A stretch of 64,000 bases of DNA from Paraburkholderia acidicola (GCF_002362315.1 NZ_MTZV01000003.1:1-64000), one strand, 5' to 3'; positions 26,212 through 36,051 are shown, counted from the first letter of the stretch. The notes: generated by a model from the sequence alone, not told the origin. Program-made: numbers and translations.

Positions 26212-26810
26212 ACAAGCTGTGGGTGCGAGAGCGTTTCGATCTGCTCGTGCTCGACCTCATGCTGCCAGGCGAAGACGGTCTTTCCATCTGCCGCCGTCTG
26301 CGTGGCAGCAACGACCGCACACCGATCATCATGTTGACCGCGAAGGGTGAAGACGTCGATCGTATCGTCGGTCTCGAGATGGGCGCCGACGACTATCTGC
26401 CGAAACCCTTCAACCCGCGCGAACTCGTCGCGCGCATTCATGCCGTGCTGCGCCGCCAGTCGCCTTCCGAATTGCCGGGTGCGCCGTCCGAGACCACCGA
26501 GGTCTTCGAGTTCGGCGACTTCGCACTCAATCTTGCGACGCGCACGCTCACCAAGGCTGGCCAGGAAATTCCGCTCACTACCGGCGAGTTCTCGGTGCTG
26601 AAGGTATTTGCCCGCCATCCGCGCGCGCCGCTCTCGCGTGAAAAGCTGATGGAGCTCGCACGCGGGCGCGAATACGAAGTGTTCGACCGCAGTCTCGACG
26701 TACAGATTTCACGGCTGCGCAAACTGATCGAACCGGATCCGGGTAGCCCTCGTTTCATTCAGACCGTCTGGGGTCTGGGATACGTGTTCATTCCCGACGG
26801 TGCAGCCTGA
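26076..26810 (+). CDS. ompR: OmpR-family response regulator
   Basis: 244 residues. The receiver domain has the acidic pocket VVDDD (14-18), phosphoacceptor Asp60 in LVLDLMLPGEDG, and LTAKGED and KPFNPREL. The C-terminal winged helix (about 145-240) ends in VWGLGYVF. It closely follows OmpR of enteric and beta-proteobacteria, which controls porins in response to osmolarity. A second ATG at 26085 is possible. The sensor gene follows 59 nt downstream in the same direction. Confidence 0.93.
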   Translation: MPTMETKNPSKILVVDDDPRLRDLLRRYLGEQGFNVYVAENAPSMNKLWVRERFDLLVLDLMLPGEDGLSICRRLRGSNDRTPIIMLTAKGEDVDRIVGLEMGADDYLPKPFNPRELVARIHAVLRRQSPSELPGAPSETTEVFEFGDFALNLATRTLTKAGQEIPLTTGEFSVLKVFARHPRAPLSREKLMELARGREYEVFDRSLDVQISRLRKLIEPDPGSPRFIQTVWGLGYVFIPDGAA

Positions 26811-26869
26811 GTTTGATTCTCGCGGTTGATTCTCGAATTTGATCCTGCTTCTTTCGACATGAAGGGCCC

Positions 26870-28249
26870 ATGCGGACTGACCGGCGCCTCCTGACGCTTG
26901 CGTTCGGTGGCCTTTTCTGGCGGACCTTCCTGCTGATCGCGCTGCTGATCGCCGTGAGCCTGGCTGCGTGGTTCCAGAGCTTCCGGGTGATCGAGCGCGA
27001 ACCGCGTGCACAGCGCGTCGCGTTGCAGCTCGTCGCGATCGTGAAGCTCACGCGCACTGCCCTGCTCTATTCCGATCCTGACTTGCGGCGCGCGTTGCTG
27101 CAGGATCTCGAGAGCAATGAAGGCGTGCGCGTGTACCCGCGCGAGACCACCGACAAATACCGCCTGCAGCCGGACGAATCGCTGAACCGGCTGATCGAAC
27201 ACGACATCCGCGGCCGGCTCGGCGACGATACCGTGATCGCGCAATCGGTCAACGATATCCCAGGTGTGTGGATCAGCTTCAAGATCGACGACGACGACTA
27301 TTGGGTCGCGCTCGATCGCGATCAACTCGATAACGCAACCGGGCTGCAATGGGCAGGCTGGGGGGTCTTTGCGCTCACGCTGTCGCTATTCGGCGCCGCA
27401 TTTATCACGAGCCTCGTGAACCGTCCGTTCGCGCGGCTCGCGCTGGCGGCGCGCAAGGTCGGCTCGGGGCAGTCGCCCGAGCCGCTGCCCGAGCGCGGCA
27501 TGGGCGTCGCCGCCGAAACCAATCGCAGCTTCAACCAGATGGTGCAGGACCTCGATCAGCTCGAGGCCGACCGCGCGCTGATGCTGGCCGGTATCTCGCA
27601 CGATCTGCGCACACCGCTCGCGCGGCTGCGGCTCGAAACCGAAATGAGTCCGTCCGATCAGACCACCAAAGATGCGATGGTCGACGACATCGAGCAGATG
27701 GATATGATCATCGGCCGCTTCCTCGATTACGCGCGCCCGGTGCAGCGCATGCCGGAGCCCGTCGATCTCTCGGTGGTCGCTGGAGAACTCGCCGCGCGGC
27801 TCTCGAATGAAGACGGCATGCGCCTGATCACCCGCCTCGCGCCGACCGCGATGATCGAAGCCGACGAAACCGATATGCGCCGCGTGGTCGGCAACCTGAT
27901 CGAAAACGCGCGCAAGTACGGCTTGAGCGAAGCCGACGGCATTCCGCACGTGATTCTCGAAACACGGGTGTCGCATGCGCGCGTGGAACTGTCGGTGGTC
28001 GATGAAGGCCCCGGCATTCCCGAAGATCAGCTCGCGCTCGTCACGCGGCCGTTCTATCGCGTCAACTCGGCGCGCACCCAGGCAAACGGCACCGGCCTCG
28101 GGATGGCCATCGTGCAGCGGCTCGTCAGCCGCTATCGCGGCACGCTGCGCCTGCGCAACCGCGCGCCAGGCCCCGGGCTTGAGGTGACGATCGAATTCCC
28201 GGCAGTCAAGAGCCCGACGTCTTCGAGCAAACCGCAAGAATCCCGCTGA
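26870..28249 (+). CDS. envZ: EnvZ-like sensor histidine kinase
   Basis: 459 residues: an N-terminal membrane helix (about 18-38), a periplasmic domain to about 158, a second helix (about 160-182), HAMP, the dimerisation domain with His244 in AGISHDLRTPL, and an HATPase domain with NLIENARKYG, DEGPGIP and GTGLGMAIV. It should phosphorylate the upstream OmpR-like regulator. AAGGG precedes the ATG. The periplasmic domain is the only part that could reveal the stimulus, and I cannot read one from it. Confidence 0.93.
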   Translation: MRTDRRLLTLAFGGLFWRTFLLIALLIAVSLAAWFQSFRVIEREPRAQRVALQLVAIVKLTRTALLYSDPDLRRALLQDLESNEGVRVYPRETTDKYRLQPDESLNRLIEHDIRGRLGDDTVIAQSVNDIPGVWISFKIDDDDYWVALDRDQLDNATGLQWAGWGVFALTLSLFGAAFITSLVNRPFARLALAARKVGSGQSPEPLPERGMGVAAETNRSFNQMVQDLDQLEADRALMLAGISHDLRTPLARLRLETEMSPSDQTTKDAMVDDIEQMDMIIGRFLDYARPVQRMPEPVDLSVVAGELAARLSNEDGMRLITRLAPTAMIEADETDMRRVVGNLIENARKYGLSEADGIPHVILETRVSHARVELSVVDEGPGIPEDQLALVTRPFYRVNSARTQANGTGLGMAIVQRLVSRYRGTLRLRNRAPGPGLEVTIEFPAVKSPTSSSKPQESR

Positions 28250-28314
28250 CACCCCCTGCAAACCGCTGCGTAGACGCAAACTATCGCCGCAGTGAAGAAA
28301 ATCTATCCGCTTCG

Positions 28315-28357
28315 TTAGTTAAAAACTATTGAATAGATTGCTTAATAGAGTTATAGT
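28315..28357 (+). promoter_or_regulatory. ahpC promoter with adjacent OxyR-like half-site
   Basis: -35 TTGAAT (28329-28334), 17-bp spacer, -10 TATAGT (28352-28357). Directly upstream, touching the -35, 28315-28329 reads TTAG-T-T-AAA-A-A-CTAT, which matches the OxyR half-site ATAGnTnnnAnCTAT except for the first base. Activators bound at this position contact RNA polymerase. The second OxyR half-site is poor. A hairpin tgtaacg-cctc-cgttaca (28366-28383) starts close to the expected transcript end. Confidence 0.65.
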
Positions 28358-28449
28358 TGCCGCTGTGTAACGCCTCCGTTACAGCAGGCAGGTAGCTTGA
28401 TCAGACTGTTTTTTCAACCCATTCGCAACCCTCTCACAGGAGCATCCGC

Positions 28450-28998
28450 ATGAAAACCGTCGGCGATAAACTCGAAGCTTTCACCGTCACAGCAGCAAAG
28501 CCGGGCTTCAACAATCATGAAGAGAACGGCGTGTCGGCGTTCGAAGAAATCACCGAACAGTCGTTCCCGGGCAAGTGGAAGATCATCTATTTCTACCCGA
28601 AGGACTTCACCTTCGTGTGCCCGACGGAAATCGTCGAATTCGGCAAGCTTGCCAAGCATTTCGAAGAGCGCGATGCCGTATTGCTCGGCGGCAGCTCGGA
28701 TAACGAGTTCGTGAAGCTGGCATGGCGTCGCGAACACAAGGATCTGGACAAGCTGAACCACTACGCGTTCGGCGACGTCAAGGGCGAGCTGATCGACCAG
28801 CTCGGCGTGCGCGACCGCGAAGCCGGCGTGGCACTGCGTGCAACGTTCATCGTTGACCCGGACAACACGATCCAGCACGTGTCGGTGAACAACCTGAACG
28901 TCGGCCGTAACCCGGACGAAGTCCTGCGTATTCTCGACGGTCTGCAAACGGACGAACTCTGCCCGTGCAACCGTTCGGTCGGCGGCGCAACGCTGTAA
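28450..28998 (+). CDS. ahpC: Peroxiredoxin AhpC
   Basis: 182 residues. The peroxidatic cysteine is Cys57 in FTFVCPTE, and the C-terminal DELCPCN carries Cys171 and Cys173, one of which should be the resolving cysteine. The enzyme reduces hydrogen peroxide and organic hydroperoxides in the cytosol. Spacing and sequence fit the AhpC group that is recycled by AhpD instead of AhpF, and ahpD follows directly. CAGGAG precedes the ATG. Regulation by OxyR is suggested by the site upstream. Confidence 0.96.
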   Translation: MKTVGDKLEAFTVTAAKPGFNNHEENGVSAFEEITEQSFPGKWKIIYFYPKDFTFVCPTEIVEFGKLAKHFEERDAVLLGGSSDNEFVKLAWRREHKDLDKLNHYAFGDVKGELIDQLGVRDREAGVALRATFIVDPDNTIQHVSVNNLNVGRNPDEVLRILDGLQTDELCPCNRSVGGATL

Positions 28999-29014
28999 GC
29001 GTGGTGCTCCCGAG

Positions 29015-29049
29015 GCCCGCATGCTTGAAAGAGCCGGCGGGCTTTTTTT
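29015..29049 (+). terminator. Terminator between ahpC and ahpD
   Basis: Arms gcccgc (29015-29020) and gcgggc (29037-29042) with an imperfect inner pairing are followed by seven T (29043-29049). It should end most ahpC transcripts and let a fraction through to ahpD, giving more peroxiredoxin than its reductase. Confidence 0.7.
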
Positions 29050-29073
29050 GCGACAGATTGATAGGAGAAGTTA

Positions 29074-29598
29074 ATGGAATTCTTGAACGCGATTAAGGAA
29101 CTCATCCCCGACTACGCGAAGGACATTCGCCTGAATATCGACGGCACGATTGGCCGTTCGTCGCTGGAAGGCAGCGATGCGGTCGGCGTCGCGCTGGCTG
29201 CTGCGTTCGCGGCGAAGAGCAAGACGCTGATCGACGCGATCCGCAATGCGGGCGTGCTGTCGCCGGAAGAAACCCATGCCGCGCTGACGGCAGCCGCGCT
29301 GATGGGCATGAACAACGTGTGGTACCCGTACGTCGAGATGACCGGCAACGCCGACCTGAAGTCGCAGCCGGCTGGTCTACGGATGAATGCCTATGCGTCG
29401 CACGGCGGCGTCGACAAGCGCCGCTTCGAGATGTATGCGCTGGCCGCGTCGATCATCGGCAAGTGCCACTTCTGCGTGAAGTCGCACTTCGATACGCTGC
29501 TCGCCGAAGGGATGAGCTCGACCCAGGTGCGTGACGTTGGTCGCATCGCGGCAGTGGTCAATGCGGCGGCTCAGGTTATCGAAGCTGAAGGGAAATAA
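29074..29598 (+). CDS. ahpD: AhpD alkylhydroperoxidase
   Basis: 174 residues, the family length. The active site is KCHFCVKSH: Cys131, Cys134 and His138. AhpD passes electrons, in known cases from dihydrolipoamide of the 2-oxoacid dehydrogenase complexes, to AhpC. AGGAG precedes the ATG. No ahpF lies in the window, in line with use of the AhpD route. Confidence 0.96.
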   Translation: MEFLNAIKELIPDYAKDIRLNIDGTIGRSSLEGSDAVGVALAAAFAAKSKTLIDAIRNAGVLSPEETHAALTAAALMGMNNVWYPYVEMTGNADLKSQPAGLRMNAYASHGGVDKRRFEMYALAASIIGKCHFCVKSHFDTLLAEGMSSTQVRDVGRIAAVVNAAAQVIEAEGK

Positions 29599-29641
29599 AC
29601 TGCAGGCGGTCGCCGTTACGGCTCTGTGGCAGTTCATTTTG

Positions 29642-29671
29642 CAAGCCCTGCTTTCGTTCGAAAGCAGGGCT
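29642..29671. terminator. Bidirectional terminator between ahpD and ispF
   Basis: A long stem aagccctgctttcg (29642-29655) with cgaaagcagggctt (29658-29671) separates convergent genes. T-rich sequence follows on the rightward side (TTTGTCTT) and less so on the left. It sits 44 nt past the ahpD stop. Confidence 0.75.
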
Positions 29672-29724
29672 TTGTCTTATGCGCTGCGTGCGACGTACTC
29701 AATGCGCCTCATCGCAGCCGCCGC

Positions 29725-30204
29725 TCAAACGCGATTCAACAACACCGCGGCCTGCGCTTCGATACCCTCGCCGCGGCCCAGATAGCCGAGCTTTTCATTG
29801 GTCTTCGCCTTCACGTTGACTCGATCGAGCGGCAGCGCAAGATCTTCGGCGATATTTGCACGCATCGCATCGATGTGCGGCGCGAGCTTCGGCGCCTGCG
29901 CAATCACCGTGCTGTCCACGTTGACGATCGAGAAGCCCGCTTTCACGATCCGTGCCACACATTCGCGCAGCAGCACACGGCTGTTGGCGCCAAAGAACTG
30001 CTTGTCGGTGTCAGGAAAATGACGGCCGATATCGCCGAGCGCGGCGGCGCCGAATAGCGCATCGGTGATCGCATGCAGCAGCACATCCGCATCCGAATGG
30101 CCGAGCAACCCGCGGTCGTAAGGCACCGTCACACCGCCGATAATCAACGGCCGCCCCGGTACCAGCGCGTGCACGTCGTAGCCTTGTCCGATCCTGAAGT
30201 CCAT
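29725..30204 (-). CDS. ispF: 2-C-methyl-D-erythritol 2,4-cyclodiphosphate synthase
   Basis: 159 residues, normal length. The zinc site is Asp10 and His12 (GYDVH) plus His44 (VLLHAI), and the signature [17 protein letters not shown] is complete. IspF forms the cyclic diphosphate intermediate of the non-mevalonate isoprenoid pathway and works as a trimer. It lies 55 nt downstream of ispD, which acts two steps earlier. Confidence 0.98.
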   Translation of the reverse strand: MDFRIGQGYDVHALVPGRPLIIGGVTVPYDRGLLGHSDADVLLHAITDALFGAAALGDIGRHFPDTDKQFFGANSRVLLRECVARIVKAGFSIVNVDSTVIAQAPKLAPHIDAMRANIAEDLALPLDRVNVKAKTNEKLGYLGRGEGIEAQAAVLLNRV

Positions 30205-30259
30205 ATGCCTGAGTCCGTCTATTGAAGATGAGTGTGCTGTGTTATGCGGCCTACGCGGC

Positions 30260-30970
30260 CTATGACGACGCCGGCCGGCTCAGAATTGCCTCGGCCAGAT
30301 CAAAGTCTTCCGGCCACGTGACCTTGAAATTGCGCAGGCTGCCCTGCACGAGCCGCGGCGCATGGCCAAGCCATTCGATCGCGCTCGCTTCGTCGGTGAG
30401 GTCGTGGCCGTCCTGCTGAGCCCGCAGAATCGCTTCGCGCAGCATGCCGATGCGGAACATCTGCGGCGTCTGTGCCTGCCAGAGCCCGTCGCGTGGCTCG
30501 GTGCGCGCAATCCGGCCGCCGCTGTCGGGCGCAATGCGCTTGAGCGTGTCCGCAACCGGCAACGCAATGATCCCGCCTACCGGATCGTCCTTCAGCGCAC
30601 CGATCAGCGCGCGGATCAGCGCGGGCGTGATACCGGGCCGCGCAGCGTCGTGGACGAGTACCCAGTCGTCGTCGTGTGCGCCGAATTCGGTGAGCGCGTG
30701 CAGCCCGTTCAGCACGGTTGCCTGGCGCGACGCGCCACCACAGCGGCGTACCGCGAAGCGCAGCCCGGCGAAGCGGCGTGCGTCGAAGTGCGGGTCGTCG
30801 GGGGCGATCGCGACGAGCGTCTGCGCGAATTCGCTGCAGGCATCGAACGCGGCGAGCGTGTAATGCAGCAGGTCGCGGCCAGCGACAGTGCGATATTGCT
30901 TGGGCATCGCGGAGCCGGAACGGCTGCCGGTGCCCGCGCACGGGATCAGGGCAAAGAGGCGTGAAGTCAC
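30260..30970 (-). CDS. ispD: 2-C-methyl-D-erythritol 4-phosphate cytidylyltransferase
   Basis: 236 residues from a GTG start. The nucleotide-binding loop is [11 protein letters not shown] with the following MPKQY, and the family signature VLVHDAARP is present, as are WQAQTPQMF and LTDEASAIE. IspD couples CTP with methylerythritol phosphate in the non-mevalonate pathway. It forms a leftward pair with ispF and is divergent from mfd. Confidence 0.97.
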   Translation of the reverse strand: MTSRLFALIPCAGTGSRSGSAMPKQYRTVAGRDLLHYTLAAFDACSEFAQTLVAIAPDDPHFDARRFAGLRFAVRRCGGASRQATVLNGLHALTEFGAHDDDWVLVHDAARPGITPALIRALIGALKDDPVGGIIALPVADTLKRIAPDSGGRIARTEPRDGLWQAQTPQMFRIGMLREAILRAQQDGHDLTDEASAIEWLGHAPRLVQGSLRNFKVTWPEDFDLAEAILSRPASS

Positions 30971-31121
30971 GAAGGCGGACGCCGCGAAATGAAAGTGAAG
31001 GACGGATTTTATAATAGGTGGCTAAGGTGGACACCCGAAAATCGACGCCCGAAGATGGGCAATCCACAGGCAACACGCGTAGACTTCCCGCACATTCGAT
31101 GCCCACCGGCCGCTTTTTTCC

Positions 31122-34100
31122 ATGCCAGACACCGCTGCTTCTTCGCCTTCCCCGTCGCCGGTCGCCCTCGTCAAGGCCGGCCAGCGGTTCGTTTTCGACG
31201 GCACGCACGGTTCGTCCGATGCGCTGCTGATCGCCCGCTACCACCTCGCATACCGGCAACAGGTGCCGTTGCTGGCGGTGGTGTGCGCCAATGCCGTCGA
31301 CGCACAGCGGCTCACGCAGGAAATCGCTTTCTTCGCGCCCGAAGCGCGCGTGCGTCTGCTGCCCGACTGGGAAACGTTGCCTTACGATTCGTTCTCGCCG
31401 CACCAGGACCTGGTGTCGGAACGGCTCGCGACCCTGCACGACCTCGGCGAAGGACGTTGCGACATCCTGCTCGTGCCCGCCACCACGGCGCTGTACCGCA
31501 TGCCGCCCGCATCGTTCATGGCCGCCTATACGTTTTCGTTTTCGCAAGGCGAGCGCCTCGACGAAGCGAAGCTCAAAGCCCAGTTGACGCTGGCCGGCTA
31601 CGATCACGTGAGCCAGGTGGTGCGGCCCGGCGAATACTGCGTGCGCGGCTCGCTGATCGATCTGTTCCCGATGGGTTCGCCGCTGCCTTACCGGATCGAC
31701 CTGTTCGACGATCAGGTCGATTCGATCCGCGCATTCGATCCCGATACGCAGCGCAGCCTCTACCCGGTGCGCGATGTGCGCCTCTTGCCCGGTCGCGAGT
31801 TTCCGTTCGACGAAGCGGCACGCACCGCGTTTCGCAGCCGCTGGCGCGAGGTGTTCGAAGGCGACCCGAGCCGCGCGTCGATCTATAAGGACATGGGCAA
31901 CGGTGTGCCGTCGGCGGGTATCGAATATTATTTGCCGCTGTTTTTCGACGAAACCGCGACGCTCTTTCACTACCTGCCGGACAACGCGCAGCTCGCCTTT
32001 GTCGGCGATCTGGACACGGCGATCAAGCGTTTCTCCGCCGATACCAAACAGCGCTTCAATTTCCTCTCGCACGATCGCGAGCGGCCGATTCTCGAACCGC
32101 AGCGACTGTTCCTCTCCGACGACGATTTCTACACCTTCGCGAAACCATTCGCGCGGCTCGCACTGCCGTCGAACGCCGGCGGTGGCTGGTCGACGCCGTT
32201 GCCGAACCTCGCGATCGATCGTCACGCCGATGATCCGGTTGCCGCGCTGCGTGCGTATCTCGCCACGACGCCGAACCGCGTGCTGTTCGCCGCTGAATCC
32301 GCAGGCCGCCGCGAGACCATCGCGCAGTTGCTGATCGACAATCATCTGCAACCGGGCTCGAGCGACAGCTACGAAGACTGGTTGACCTCGGACACGCGTT
32401 TTGCACTCGGCGTGGCGCCGCTCGGTATCGGCTTCACGGTGCCGGCCGAAGGCTTCGCGATCGTTACCGAAACCGAACTGTACGGACCGCTCGCGCGCCG
32501 TGCGGGACGCCGTCGCCAGGAACAGGCGAGCAACGTCGATTCGATGGTGCGCGACCTGTCCGAGCTGAAGATCGGCGACCCGGTCGTGCATTCGCAACAC
32601 GGCATCGGCCGCTACATGGGGCTCGTGACGATGGACCTCGGTGAAGGCGACACCGAGTTCCTGCACCTCGAATACGCGAGCAACAGCAAGCTCTACGTAC
32701 CGGTCGCCCAGTTGCACGTGATCTCGCGCTACAGCGGCGCCGATCCAGAAAGCGCGCCGTTGCACTCGCTCGGTTCGGGTCAGTGGGAAAAAGCGAAGCG
32801 CAAGGCCGCGCAACAGATTCGCGACACGGCCGCCGAGCTGCTCAACCTGTACGCCCGCCGCGCCGCACGCGAAGGTCATGCGTTCGCACTCGAACCGCGC
32901 GACTACGTGAAATTCGCGGAAAGCTTCGGCTTCGAGGAAACGCCCGATCAGGCCGCCGCGATCGCCGCCGTGATCGGCGACATGACGAGTGGCAAACCGA
33001 TGGATCGTCTGGTGTGCGGCGACGTCGGTTTCGGCAAGACCGAGGTGGCGCTGCGCGCGGCGTTTATCGCGGTGATGGGCGGCAAGCAGGTCGCCCTGCT
33101 CTCGCCGACCACGCTGCTCGCCGAGCAGCACACGCAAACCTTCACTGACCGCTTCTCCGACTGGCCCGTGCGCATTGCCGAACTGTCGCGCTTCAAGTCG
33201 ACGAAGGAAGTCAACGCATCGATCCAGTTGATCAACGACGGTAGCGTCGATATCGTGATCGGCACGCACAAGCTGCTGTCGTCGGATGTGCAGTTCAAGC
33301 GGCTCGGGCTTGTCATCATCGATGAAGAGCACCGCTTCGGTGTGCGCCAGAAAGAAGCGCTCAAAGCGCTGCGCGCCGAGGTCGACGTGCTGACGCTCAC
33401 TGCGACACCGATCCCACGCACGCTCGGGATGGCGCTCGAAGGGCTGCGCGATTTCTCGGTGATCGCCACCGCGCCGCAAAAACGGCTCGCGATCAAGACG
33501 TTCGTGAGACGCGAAGAAGACGGCGTGATCCGCGAAGCAATGCTGCGCGAACTGAAGCGCGGCGGCCAGGTGTACTTCCTGCACAACGAGGTGGAGACGA
33601 TCGAGAATCGTCGCGCGATGCTCGAAGCGCTGGTCCCCGAAGCACGTATTGCCGTGGCGCACGGCCAGATGCATGAGCGCGAACTCGAACGCGTGATGCG
33701 CGATTTCGTCGCCCAGCGCGCGAACGTGCTGTTGTGCACGACGATTATCGAAACCGGTATCGACGTGCCGACCGCGAACACGATCCTGATCCACCGCTCC
33801 GACAAGTTCGGTCTCGCGCAGTTGCACCAGTTGCGCGGCCGCGTCGGTCGCTCGCATCACCAGGCGTACTCGTATCTGCTCGTGCACGATCCGCAGGGCC
33901 TGACGAAGCAGGCGCAGCGCCGGCTCGAAGCGATCCAGCAGATGGAAGAACTCGGCGCGGGCTTCTACCTCGCGATGCACGACCTCGAAATTCGCGGCAC
34001 CGGTGAAGTGCTTGGCGACAAACAGTCGGGCGAGATCCAGGAGATCGGCTTCCAGCTCTACACGGACATGCTCAACGACGCTGTGAAAGCGCTCAAGGAA

Positions 34101-34598
34101 GGTCGCGAACCGGACCTGACTGCGCCGCTCGCCGCGACGACCGAGATCAATCTGCACGCCCCCGCGATCCTGCCCGCCGACTACTGCGTCGACGTGCAGG
34201 AACGGCTGTCGTTGTACAAACGGCTCGCGAGCTGCGACTACGACGACGCAATCGACGGTATCCAGGAGGAACTGATCGATCGCTTCGGCAAACTGCCGCC
34301 GCAGGCGCAGGCACTCGTCGAAACGCATCGGCTGCGGCTCGCCGCAAAACCGCTCGGCATTTCGAAGATCGATGCAGGCGAAACGGTGATCGGTTTGCAG
34401 TTCGTGCCGAATCCGCCCGTCGACGCAATGCGGATCATCGAGATGGTGCAGAAGCACAAACACATCAAGCTCGCGGGTCAGGACAAGCTTCGCATCGAAA
34501 CGCGCAGCCCCGATCTGTCGGTGCGCGTCGCAACGGTCAAGGAGACGCTGCGCGCGCTCGGTGCGCCGGCGCGTAGCGCGGCGGCGGCAGCGCGTTGA
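31122..34598 (+). CDS. mfd: Transcription-repair coupling factor
   Basis: 1158 residues. It starts with UvrB-like domains, followed by the RNA polymerase-interacting region (GDPVVHSQHGIGRYMGL, about residue 485), the RecG-like translocase with Walker A GDVGFGKTE (about 630), DEEH (about 733), the second helicase lobe with GRVGRSHHQAYSYLL, and the C-terminal regulatory domain. Mfd pushes stalled RNA polymerase off damaged DNA and recruits UvrA. The gene is intact and divergent from ispD; a large open frame on the opposite strand is only a shadow of it. Confidence 0.98.
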   Translation: MPDTAASSPSPSPVALVKAGQRFVFDGTHGSSDALLIARYHLAYRQQVPLLAVVCANAVDAQRLTQEIAFFAPEARVRLLPDWETLPYDSFSPHQDLVSERLATLHDLGEGRCDILLVPATTALYRMPPASFMAAYTFSFSQGERLDEAKLKAQLTLAGYDHVSQVVRPGEYCVRGSLIDLFPMGSPLPYRIDLFDDQVDSIRAFDPDTQRSLYPVRDVRLLPGREFPFDEAARTAFRSRWREVFEGDPSRASIYKDMGNGVPSAGIEYYLPLFFDETATLFHYLPDNAQLAFVGDLDTAIKRFSADTKQRFNFLSHDRERPILEPQRLFLSDDDFYTFAKPFARLALPSNAGGGWSTPLPNLAIDRHADDPVAALRAYLATTPNRVLFAAESAGRRETIAQLLIDNHLQPGSSDSYEDWLTSDTRFALGVAPLGIGFTVPAEGFAIVTETELYGPLARRAGRRRQEQASNVDSMVRDLSELKIGDPVVHSQHGIGRYMGLVTMDLGEGDTEFLHLEYASNSKLYVPVAQLHVISRYSGADPESAPLHSLGSGQWEKAKRKAAQQIRDTAAELLNLYARRAAREGHAFALEPRDYVKFAESFGFEETPDQAAAIAAVIGDMTSGKPMDRLVCGDVGFGKTEVALRAAFIAVMGGKQVALLSPTTLLAEQHTQTFTDRFSDWPVRIAELSRFKSTKEVNASIQLINDGSVDIVIGTHKLLSSDVQFKRLGLVIIDEEHRFGVRQKEALKALRAEVDVLTLTATPIPRTLGMALEGLRDFSVIATAPQKRLAIKTFVRREEDGVIREAMLRELKRGGQVYFLHNEVETIENRRAMLEALVPEARIAVAHGQMHERELERVMRDFVAQRANVLLCTTIIETGIDVPTANTILIHRSDKFGLAQLHQLRGRVGRSHHQAYSYLLVHDPQGLTKQAQRRLEAIQQMEELGAGFYLAMHDLEIRGTGEVLGDKQSGEIQEIGFQLYTDMLNDAVKALKEGREPDLTAPLAATTEINLHAPAILPADYCVDVQERLSLYKRLASCDYDDAIDGIQEELIDRFGKLPPQAQALVETHRLRLAAKPLGISKIDAGETVIGLQFVPNPPVDAMRIIEMVQKHKHIKLAGQDKLRIETRSPDLSVRVATVKETLRALGAPARSAAAAAR

Positions 34599-34613
34599 CG
34601 GAGTGTTGTAGAT

Positions 34614-34646
34614 ACCTGGCGGTGGCCCGATAGCGAACCGCCAGGT
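34614..34646 (+). terminator. Hairpin after mfd, probable terminator
   Basis: 10-bp arms acctggcggt (34614-34623) and accgccaggt (34637-34646), followed by TGCTTCGTTCG, which is only mildly T-rich. It begins 15 nt past the mfd stop. Confidence 0.55.
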
Positions 34647-34806
34647 TGCTTCGTTCGATTGCACTTCGGGCCGGATGAACAGTAACGCGCGGTAACGTTT
34701 CAAACACTTGCTGCGACGCGCCATCCGGCGCAGCAGCATGCGCGCTACATAGCTCGCCCGACGCTTTTTGGGTATGATCGAAAGACCCTATGCAGGAGTC
34801 TCCGTC

Positions 34807-36051
34807 ATGTCCCAGGTCGCTGAATCAGCGAAGCCCGCGTCTTCTTCCCCCGCTTCTGACAGTTCCTCCACGCAGTCTCCCGTTTCGCTTCCATGGGTCA
34901 CGCGGCTCGTGTCGATCGATACGGTCAGCCGAAATCCGAATCTCGGTCTGATCGAAACCGTACGCGACGCGCTGCGCGCACGCGGTGTAGAAGCCACCCT
35001 CACGCACGACGACAGCGGCAAATGGGCCAACCTGTTCGCCACGATTCCCGCGCACGATGGCGAGACCAACGGCGGCATCGTGCTGTCGGGCCACACCGAC
35101 GTCGTGCCGGTCGACGGGCAGCAATGGGACAGCGATCCGTTCAAGCCGGAGATTCGCGGTGACAAGCTGTATGGGCGCGGCACCTGCGACATGAAAGGCT
35201 TTATCGGCGCAGCGCTCACGCTCGTGCCGCAGATGCAGGAAACGAAACTCGCGAAGCCGATTCACCTCGCGTTGTCGTTCGATGAAGAGATCGGTTGCGT
35301 CGGTGCGCCGCTGATGATCACTGACCTGCTCAAGCGCGGCATCAAGCCGGACGGCTGCATCGTCGGCGAGCCGACCAGCATGCGCCCGATCATCGCGCAC
35401 AAGGGCGTCAACGCGTATCAGTGCTGCATCCGCGGTCACGCCGCTCATTCGTCGTTGACGCCGAAGGGACTCAACGCGATCGAATACGCGGCGCGCCTCA
35501 TTTGCCATATCCGCGACATCGCAGACCGGTTCCGCGCAGAAGGTCCGTTCGACGAACTCTACGACGTCCCGTTCACGACGGCGCAAACCAGCACGATCAA
35601 AGGCGGCAACGCGATCAACACCGTGCCCGCCGAATGTCACTTCGAGTTCGAATTCCGCAATCTGCCGACGCTCGCGCCAGAACCGATCTTCGCGCGCATC
35701 GAGCAATACGCACGCGAGACGCTGCTGCCGAAGATGCTCGCTGAACATCCGGCCGCTGCCATCGAATTCACGAAGCTCGCGGCCGCACCGGGTCTCGACG
35801 CAACCGAACAGGCCGCGATCACGCAGCTCGTGCGCGCACTGACCGCGGATCAGGACCGCCGCAAGGTCGCCTACGGCACCGAAGCCGGCCTGTTCTCGCT
35901 GGCGGGCATTCCGAGCATCGTCTGTGGGCCTGGTGACATCCAGCAGGCCCACAAAGCCAACGAATTCGTCGAACTCGAACAGCTCGTCGCCTGCGAACGT
36001 TTTCTGGGCAAGTTCGTGCACAGCCTGTCTGTCGACGCGCATTCTCACTAA
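34807..36051 (+). CDS. argE: Acetylornithine deacetylase
   Basis: Start at 34807 (MSQVAESAK), with CAGGAG 8 nt upstream, gives 414 residues. It is an M20-family metal enzyme: LSGHTDVVPVDG, then GRGTCDMKGF, SFDEEIGCVGA and the dimerisation domain with IRGHAAHSS. The later part GNAINTVPAECHFEFEFR suits ArgE. It removes acetate from N-acetylornithine in arginine synthesis; many bacteria use ArgJ instead, so another N-acyl amino acid is an alternative substrate. An in-frame upstream extension is less likely. Confidence 0.9.
   Translation: MSQVAESAKPASSSPASDSSSTQSPVSLPWVTRLVSIDTVSRNPNLGLIETVRDALRARGVEATLTHDDSGKWANLFATIPAHDGETNGGIVLSGHTDVVPVDGQQWDSDPFKPEIRGDKLYGRGTCDMKGFIGAALTLVPQMQETKLAKPIHLALSFDEEIGCVGAPLMITDLLKRGIKPDGCIVGEPTSMRPIIAHKGVNAYQCCIRGHAAHSSLTPKGLNAIEYAARLICHIRDIADRFRAEGPFDELYDVPFTTAQTSTIKGGNAINTVPAECHFEFEFRNLPTLAPEPIFARIEQYARETLLPKMLAEHPAAAIEFTKLAAAPGLDATEQAAITQLVRALTADQDRRKVAYGTEAGLFSLAGIPSIVCGPGDIQQAHKANEFVELEQLVACERFLGKFVHSLSVDAHSH

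Noticed and set aside
30300..34739. A 1479-codon open frame on the leftward strand opposite mfd
   Set aside because: It is antisense to a complete Mfd protein, is Arg/His/Leu-rich as expected for the reverse complement of GC-biased coding DNA, and has no domain signature.
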